Shown: positions 59,375 to 64,000 of the stretch, in pieces
Numbering within the stretch: the stretch's first letter is position 1
Layout of the letters: every line of letters begins with the position of its first letter
DNA from: Mesorhizobium mediterraneum
GTDB taxonomy: Bacteria; Pseudomonadota; Alphaproteobacteria; Rhizobiales; Rhizobiaceae
DNA length: 64,000 nucleotides
Reading direction: 5' to 3'
Assembly (NCBI RefSeq): GCF_002284565.1
Contig: NZ_NPKI01000018.1
Span: 1 to 64,000, forward strand
Notes under the pieces: generated by a model
What the model saw: the letters and a program-made list of their open reading frames with translations, nothing else
Database searches by the model: none
Told to the model about the DNA's origin: nothing
Made by a program: the position numbers and the translations under genes

Positions 59375-60727
59375 TCAAATCGACTTCAGGTATTCGATCA
59401 GATCACTCTTTTCCTGATCGGTTAGGTCAAGGCTCAGATGACCGTCATAGTGCTCGACAACGTCATCGAGTGTGGCGAACCGCCCATCGTGGTAGAAACC
59501 GCCCTTGTGAATTTTCTCGATGTCCCAAAGGGCTCGCAGCGATGCCGTCCGGTAGCGCTCGTCCGGAGATCGCATCGCCTGGAAATCATCGATCCCTATC
59601 TCGTCGGCGGTATGCAGGTTCCAGCCCGGTTCCGTGAAGAGCGGTGGCACGTGGCAAGTGCCGCATTTGGCCTTGTCGTTGAAGAGAACCTCTCCTTTCT
59701 CCGCAGCGGCGCTGTCGAAGGCGCCCTCCGGCGGTTTCGGTGTCGGCAGCGAAAGTTGATAGAAATGGAGCGCCGGCAACTTGGCCGTAATCCGGTCCTG
59801 CTTGTCCTGCTTGTGGCCCTGCTTCGTTCGTGCTGCGACCGGATACTTCTCGGCGTCATCAAGGCGCGGATCGTAAAACACGCCTTTCCCGTGCATCTCG
59901 AGATTGCCCACATAAGCGTTCCAGTAGCTCACCGTGCCCCAGGCTCCGGTCCATGTGTGGTTGTTTACACCGGCCAATCCGAATGCCGCCGGATTGAGCG
60001 TGGCGGCCGTCTTGCCGTCCGGCCGGAATGCTTTGCCATCGAGGTTCAGTTCGGCATCGAACTTCCCGGGACCCCACGCCTCAACCGCCTTCTTCACCTC
60101 CGCTTCGGATATCTGCAGCATCTCGGTGAACGCCGTGAGATCAGGTGCGAGGGCAACGATCGCGCCGATATTCAGGTCACGGTTGGGCCAGCCGTCCAGC
60201 CGTTGTCCGATCCCGGGCGCATAGGCGTCATCGACGGTTGAATGGCACACCGCGCATTGGATGCCCACCGAAGTCAGCGTCTTTCCGTCCTCGGCGAAGA
60301 ACCCGGTCACCCCGACAACGGCATTGGCTCTCAGCAGGACAAGCGTGCTCGCGGGATCTGCGAGGTCGACCGCGCCCTTGTTGAGCGCATCGGCCACATC
60401 CTTGGGAATGGCGTTCACATCGACCTTGAGGCCGAGTTCGAGGGCTTTCTGTGGGCTCAGGCCGGGTCCCGTGCCGCCCAGCTTCTCACCTGCGATTGCC
60501 TCGTGGAGTTTAAGTTTGCCGCCCCAGAAATCCTCGCTGCCGAAGGTGTCGAAGCGGAATGTCTCGCGACCTTCCTCGAGATATCGCTTGGCCTGCTCGG
60601 CGGCAGCGTTGTCGAAATCCTTCCCGCTTATTTTCTCTTTCGCGCTCATTTGAGCCGCGGCGGGGATCAAGCTTGAAGACAGGAGCAGAGCGAAAATTGT
60701 TGCTGTACCGTTGAAACGCAAGGGCAT
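59375..60727 (-). CDS. Exported di-haem cytochrome c peroxidase / MauG-like protein
   Basis: A 450-residue periplasmic protein with a signal peptide (ATIFALLLSSSLIPAAA). Two haem sites, CAVCH at 158-162 and CGTCH at 355-359, define a di-haem protein of the CcpA/MauG family. The spacing (about 197 residues) is longer than in classical peroxidases. The family reduces peroxide or oxidises protein-bound substrates. Its end (GGFYHDGRFATLDDVVEHYD) is typical. No electron-donor gene adjoins it. It is convergent with the LysR gene. Confidence 0.93.
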   Translation of the reverse strand: MPLRFNGTATIFALLLSSSLIPAAAQMSAKEKISGKDFDNAAAEQAKRYLEEGRETFRFDTFGSEDFWGGKLKLHEAIAGEKLGGTGPGLSPQKALELGLKVDVNAIPKDVADALNKGAVDLADPASTLVLLRANAVVGVTGFFAEDGKTLTSVGIQCAVCHSTVDDAYAPGIGQRLDGWPNRDLNIGAIVALAPDLTAFTEMLQISEAEVKKAVEAWGPGKFDAELNLDGKAFRPDGKTAATLNPAAFGLAGVNNHTWTGAWGTVSYWNAYVGNLEMHGKGVFYDPRLDDAEKYPVAARTKQGHKQDKQDRITAKLPALHFYQLSLPTPKPPEGAFDSAAAEKGEVLFNDKAKCGTCHVPPLFTEPGWNLHTADEIGIDDFQAMRSPDERYRTASLRALWDIEKIHKGGFYHDGRFATLDDVVEHYDGHLSLDLTDQEKSDLIEYLKSI

Positions 60728-60962
60728 GTCACGTCCCTCCCAAAGACGATTGCCAATCGGCGGTCATCTTTGGTTCGCGGGCCTGAATTCCACGCGAAAC
60801 GGAATGCAGCCGAAGCATTAGAACATTCTAAAACAAAAAAGGTTCCGGCGCCGATTGTCGAAAGGCTTCTCGACGATTCGTCAACCGCACGCCGGTCACC
60901 GGATGACCGCCGTGGCAGAGGTGGACCGGCATTCTCGCTTTTGACCGACGACACGGCTTTGA

Positions 60963-61229
60963 ATGAGCCGGCTACCTATGCGCATGCAGGCCACGATCGC
61001 CATCGAAGCAACGCCGGCAGTGCTGGCGGCCGTCCGCGCCGGCGCCGGCCTGTCGGCGGATTTCCTGGTGCGGGATGAGCTGGCCTCAGGGCGGCTCGTC
61101 CACATCCTGCCCGAGTGGCGCCCTCCCTCCGGAGGCATCTACACGGTCTACCCCGCCGCGCGCTTCCGGCCGCCCAAGGTGACGAGGTTTGTCGAGATCC
61201 TGGTCGCGGCCGAGCGGGAGAAGGACTGA
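60963..61229 (+). pseudogene. C-terminal fragment of a LysR regulator (duplicate)
   Basis: The 88-codon frame reads MQATIAIEATPAVLAAVRAG, then DFLVRDELASGRLVHILPEW, ending AAREKD-like, and is nearly the same as the last part of the LysR protein at 58414-59325. Nucleotide similarity starts near 60980 (parent 59046) and is very high, with one 6-bp in-frame loss (LSVLPDF becomes LSADF). The helix-turn-helix is absent, so it cannot be a working regulator. It is a partial-duplication or recombination remnant. No ribosome-binding site is evident. Confidence 0.85.
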
Positions 61230-61283
61230 AGCTGGGAGGGGCGGGCGCTGTAAGGTTGGAGCGAGGCGCTGATGGCCGAAACG

Positions 61284-61536
61284 CTTCTCCCCCCTTGAGG
61301 GGGAGATGGCCGGCAGGCCAGAGGGGGCCGTCTCGCGTAATGCGCCAACCTCCACTGTCGCAAGAGAGGGAGGCCGCGCCCGGTCGAACCGACCCCTCAT
61401 CCGGCCGCTTCGCGGCCACCTTCTCCCCGGCGGGGAGAAGAGAGAAGCGTCAGCGCTGGCTCCTCTCCCCTTGGGGAGAGGTCGGATAGTCCCGAATTGC
61501 CTTTCGCAATTCGGTTGGCAATCCGGGTGAGGGGGT
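61284..61536. repeat. Mosaic of palindromic half-elements
   Basis: A family 2 left half (TTGAGGGGGAGATGGCCGGC, near 61295-61330) is joined to a family 1 right half (GACCCCTCATCCGGCCGCTT to GGCGGGGAGAAG, 61391-61440). A third hairpin unit follows (CTCTCCCCTTGGGGAGAG and CCGAATTGC / GCAATTCGG, about 61462-61515). It fills most of the 363 bases between the LysR fragment and the DHFR-like gene. No gene is seen in this stretch. Confidence 0.8.
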
Positions 61537-61592
61537 ACTTACCCATATGCGATAGCCCTGCTTGTGGGGGAGATTGGCTGTCATTGGCGCCA

Positions 61593-62135
61593 TCACGACT
61601 TCGCCGTCACAGGCGCATACTCAAGCGCCACCACGCCGTTGCTGAATGGCGTGGCCGAAATCAGCGCGAGCGGCACTTGTTCGCCGGGCGGGAACAGCTT
61701 CTTGCCATGGCCGACGGCACCGGGGTAGCTGAGCAGCCTGACGCGATCGACCAGGCCATGGCGCAGCAATTCCTGCGCGACGCTGAGGCTGCCATGCACA
61801 TAGATGTTGCCGCCGCTGCCTTGCTTCAGTTCCCTGACCGCTTCCGGCAGTGCGCCCGTCAGCAGCTCGGCCGGTTTCCAGTCGAGCGTCTTCAGGCTTG
61901 TCGACGCGACATATTTCGGCAGCGCGTTGAAGCGGTCGGCGAAGTCTCCGGTTTCATTGGGCCATGAGCCGGCAAAAATCTCATAGGTCGTGCGGCCCAG
62001 AAGCATGGCGCCGCTGTCGGCAAGCTCGTCCTCTTTGAATTTTTGCATTTCATCGTTCCAGGTCACGCCAGGCAATTTCTCGACCTCGGCGATGCCATCG
62101 ACGCTGATGAATTCGGTGACGATAAGTTTTCTCAT
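61593..62135 (-). CDS. Dihydrofolate reductase-family protein (RibD C-terminal type)
   Basis: A 180-residue reductase-like protein with the RibD C-terminal/DHFR fold: MRKLIVTEFISVDGIAEVEK at the start, AMLLGRTTYEIFAGSWP in the NADPH region and NIYVHGSLSVAQELLRHGLV near the end. Such small proteins reduce folate-like or unknown substrates; many are orphans in soil bacteria. A run GGAGAGCGCC on the coding strand precedes the ATG. It is a single gene, following the mosaic repeats. Confidence 0.92.
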   Translation of the reverse strand: MRKLIVTEFISVDGIAEVEKLPGVTWNDEMQKFKEDELADSGAMLLGRTTYEIFAGSWPNETGDFADRFNALPKYVASTSLKTLDWKPAELLTGALPEAVRELKQGSGGNIYVHGSLSVAQELLRHGLVDRVRLLSYPGAVGHGKKLFPPGEQVPLALISATPFSNGVVALEYAPVTAKS

Positions 62136-62349
62136 GGCGCTCTCCTTCTTCTGTCGGAGGACGGACGACGCGGGCCTTTTGCGACAGCTTGGTGAAAATA
62201 GCGCGGTCGCTTGTTAGCGGCTTTCCCTATTCGCCTCCAAAGGACCGATACCATGGGGAAAAGCTTCTCCGACCTGGACTAAGTTCCCAAGATCGGATTG
62301 GTGTTACATCTGAGGTAGATATTCCCAAAGAACGCATTGCAGGAAGATC

Positions 62350-63243
62350 ATGGGATTCGGGGTCTTCATTCACCGCTCAGATTCGAGATACAACGACCGC
62401 CCCGCAGAGCAATATCAGTTTCCTCGCCCGTATCTGAGTCGCGCCGAAGCATGCGTCGGCGGCTGGATCATTTACTACGAGCCTAGCAAGGTAAACGATA
62501 CCCGTGGCTATTACGCCGTAGCCAAAGTCCAACAGATCATTTCCGATCCTGTGACGCCTGATATGTACCTCGCTCTGATTGAGCCCGGCACCTATCTCGA
62601 CTTCGTCAATCCTGTTCAATTTAACGGACCTAATGGTCTCGTTGAACGAGGCTTATTCAACGACCAAGGACGGATTTCCGGTCGCGCCCAAGCGGCCGTC
62701 CGCTCAATCAGTCCAGCCGATTTCAACCGCATCATCGATCTGGGCCTGGACACGAATGAGTTGTTGCTGCCGCGCGTTGATGAGGCCGGCACCGGCTTTC
62801 AGGATGAACAGGCGCCATTCGAGTTCGAGCAGAGCCGTGACCGCGTGAGCTATATCGGATCGCGAATTGTGCGGGACCGCATTTTCCGTCGCATCGTCCT
62901 GCGCGCCTATGATGAGCGCTGCGCGATCACGGGACTGAAGTTGATAAATGGCGGCGGCCGAGCAGAGGTTTCTGCCGCGCATATTCGACCGGTCGAAGCG
63001 AACGGTCCCGACGTCATCAACAATGGGATCGCGCTGTCCGGCACTGCACATTGGATGTTCGATCGCGGGTTGATCAGCCTATCCGATGACTTGGAAATCC
63101 TGATCTCGCGACAGGTCAACGACCTCGACAGCGTGCAAGCGTTCATAAACAAGACTCGCCGCGCACTTCCGCCGGGCCGACAGTTTGAACGCCCGCATCC
63201 TCATTTTTTGCAGTGGCACCGCGACCACTGTTTTAAGCAGTGA
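62350..63243 (+). CDS. HNH endonuclease with N-terminal EVE/PUA-like domain
   Basis: A 297-residue protein. Residues about 165-265 form an HNH_2-type nuclease: YDERCAITGL (Cys191), EVSAAHIRPVEANGPD (His211), then INNGIALSGTAHWMFDRG (Asn, His234). The N-terminal 110 residues (SRAEACVGGWIIYYEPSKVN, GYYAVAKVQQII, YLALIEPGTYLDFVNPV) look like an EVE/PUA-type base-reading fold. EVE-HNH proteins include modification-dependent restriction enzymes cutting modified cytosine DNA. It stands alone with no methyltransferase gene beside it, which fits that role. Domain assignment of the N-terminus is inferred. Confidence 0.8.
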   Translation: MGFGVFIHRSDSRYNDRPAEQYQFPRPYLSRAEACVGGWIIYYEPSKVNDTRGYYAVAKVQQIISDPVTPDMYLALIEPGTYLDFVNPVQFNGPNGLVERGLFNDQGRISGRAQAAVRSISPADFNRIIDLGLDTNELLLPRVDEAGTGFQDEQAPFEFEQSRDRVSYIGSRIVRDRIFRRIVLRAYDERCAITGLKLINGGGRAEVSAAHIRPVEANGPDVINNGIALSGTAHWMFDRGLISLSDDLEILISRQVNDLDSVQAFINKTRRALPPGRQFERPHPHFLQWHRDHCFKQ

Positions 63244-63399
63244 GGCGCCGCCGGCGTGGGAGCGTGTTGGTAGGTGGGTGGAACGGCCGCCTCTGGCCCT
63301 GCGCCGCCCGTCGTTCGGTCATGCCGCAAGGTCCGCATCGGGTGGGGGGCCGGTCTTTTGCCTATCCCCGATTGGATCTGGTTCGTAGTCACGGGCTGG

Positions 63400-64000
63400 C
63401 TACAGATGGGCAATACCGGCTTTCAGCAGTCCTTCGCGGACGTGCTGCGCATCAGCCTCCTGGGCATAGTGCAGGGTGGCGATAAATGAATCGAGGTCGA
63501 ATTGGGGATCGAGCGTTCTGATCTTGGCTAGGTGCGCCGCGGCCGCGATTTCGTCGCCGAGCCAGCCGTAGCAGGCAGCGGCGAAAGCGTGCTGAACCGA
63601 GTCCATGGTTGACAGATGCATGAAAGCTTCGATCGCCTCGCCATATTGGCGCGCGGCGAAATGGGCCTTTCCCAGATGGCTCCAGAACCTCTCCGGGTGG
63701 TGCGGGTTCAACTGCATTGCCTTGCGGATCCATTCAATTCCCTCTTCCGGCCTCCCCAGCCACGTCAATAACTCGCCTTGCTGCACCACCACGAGGTCGT
63801 AATTGGGATTGAGGGCGAGGGCGCGCTCTTGATGGTAGCGCGCTGTGGTCAGCTCATTGTTGTTCACGTTCACTGCGGCGAGGATGCGGTGAACATCGGC
63901 ATCGTTGTCGTCCAGCGCCAGCGCCCTGTCCAGCGCTGCCATGATGTCGTTCCAGACGGCATCCCTGTCTTCGCACCAGTTATGGACCCAGGCCTGGCCA
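63400..64000 (-). CDS. Tetratricopeptide-repeat protein, C-terminal part
   Basis: About 199 codons; the gene runs past the right edge of the window. Two or more TPR-like helical pairs are visible: MAALDRALALDDNDADVHRI, RYHQERALALNPNYDLVVVQ, and GIEWIRKAMQLNPHHPERFW then AHFAARQYGEAIEAF. The frame stays open to base 64000. In rhizobia this kind of repeat end is common in class III adenylate cyclase-TPR proteins, but the cyclase part is not in view. Partner and function cannot be told. Confidence 0.75.
   Translation of the reverse strand, partial: GQAWVHNWCEDRDAVWNDIMAALDRALALDDNDADVHRILAAVNVNNNELTTARYHQERALALNPNYDLVVVQQGELLTWLGRPEEGIEWIRKAMQLNPHHPERFWSHLGKAHFAARQYGEAIEAFMHLSTMDSVQHAFAAACYGWLGDEIAAAAHLAKIRTLDPQFDLDSFIATLHYAQEADAQHVREGLLKAGIAHL

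Overview
The window looks like a chromosomal segment of an alphaproteobacterium of the Rhizobiales, most likely Mesorhizobium or a close relative. The basis is high GC throughout, a CIRCE-controlled groESL operon, a TadG-like protein, an aminotransferase resembling Mesorhizobium/Variovorax beta-transaminases, rhizobial-type intergenic mosaic palindromes (three copies of one family plus relatives) and many ABC and MarR/GntR/LysR/HxlR genes. No tRNA, rRNA, CRISPR array, phage or insertion sequence was recognised. Assignments are by motif and family memory from the sequence alone.

Layout. 1-600: start of groEL and groES with a perfect CIRCE. 0.66-3.4 kb: methyltransferase, divergent ATP-grasp-like protein, MarR-GNAT fusion. 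3.6-7.9 kb: AraC regulator, then a cobalamin riboswitch leading a three-gene ABC importer. 7.9-11.6 kb: MarR regulator with an EmrA/EmrB-type efflux pair, the pair being separated by a strongly structured non-coding stretch. 11.6-12.1 kb: CAP-domain lipoprotein. 12.3-23.0 kb: a two-sided catabolic island (spermidine/putrescine-type ABC importer, M20 amidohydrolase, FAD oxidoreductase, cupin; divergent beta-transaminase-like enzyme, GntR regulator, ATPase, beta-keto acid cleavage enzyme, thioesterase). 23.2-25.7 kb: two HxlR regulators, each divergent from a redox/detoxification gene. 25.9-33.6 kb: membrane proteins, TadG-like protein, HAD hydrolase, ribF, HdeD-like and MipA/OmpV-like proteins.

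33.9-45.0 kb is housekeeping: ileS, a lipoprotein, tadA, a repeat-rich pseudouridine synthase, rsmD, an M16 peptidase pair (one with, one without the HxxEH site) and a patatin-like protein. 45-55 kb is accessory: an ADYC-domain exported protein beside a small Asn-Gly repeat exported protein, a CDF-like membrane protein, a hybrid histidine kinase with two response regulators, a LuxR regulator and three small exported proteins including a cytochrome c. 55-64 kb: CapA-like protein, phosphosulfolactate synthase-like protein, MBL protein with a divergent LysR regulator, di-haem peroxidase, a truncated LysR duplicate, a dihydrofolate reductase-like protein, a solitary HNH endonuclease and the end of a TPR protein.

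The most coherent candidate for an undescribed system is the 12.3-23.0 kb island. Its gene set could import an N-acylated or cationic beta-amino compound, deacylate it, transaminate it to a beta-keto acid, cleave that with acetyl-CoA into acetoacetate and a new acyl-CoA, and release the acid by thioesterase. A perfect 12-bp palindrome and a one-mismatch copy exactly 84 bp apart flank the divergent promoters and are good candidates for GntR operators. Other points of interest are an intergenic palindrome translated in frame inside an M16 peptidase gene, the nested stems between emrA and emrB, and the ADYC/Asn-Gly repeat pair.
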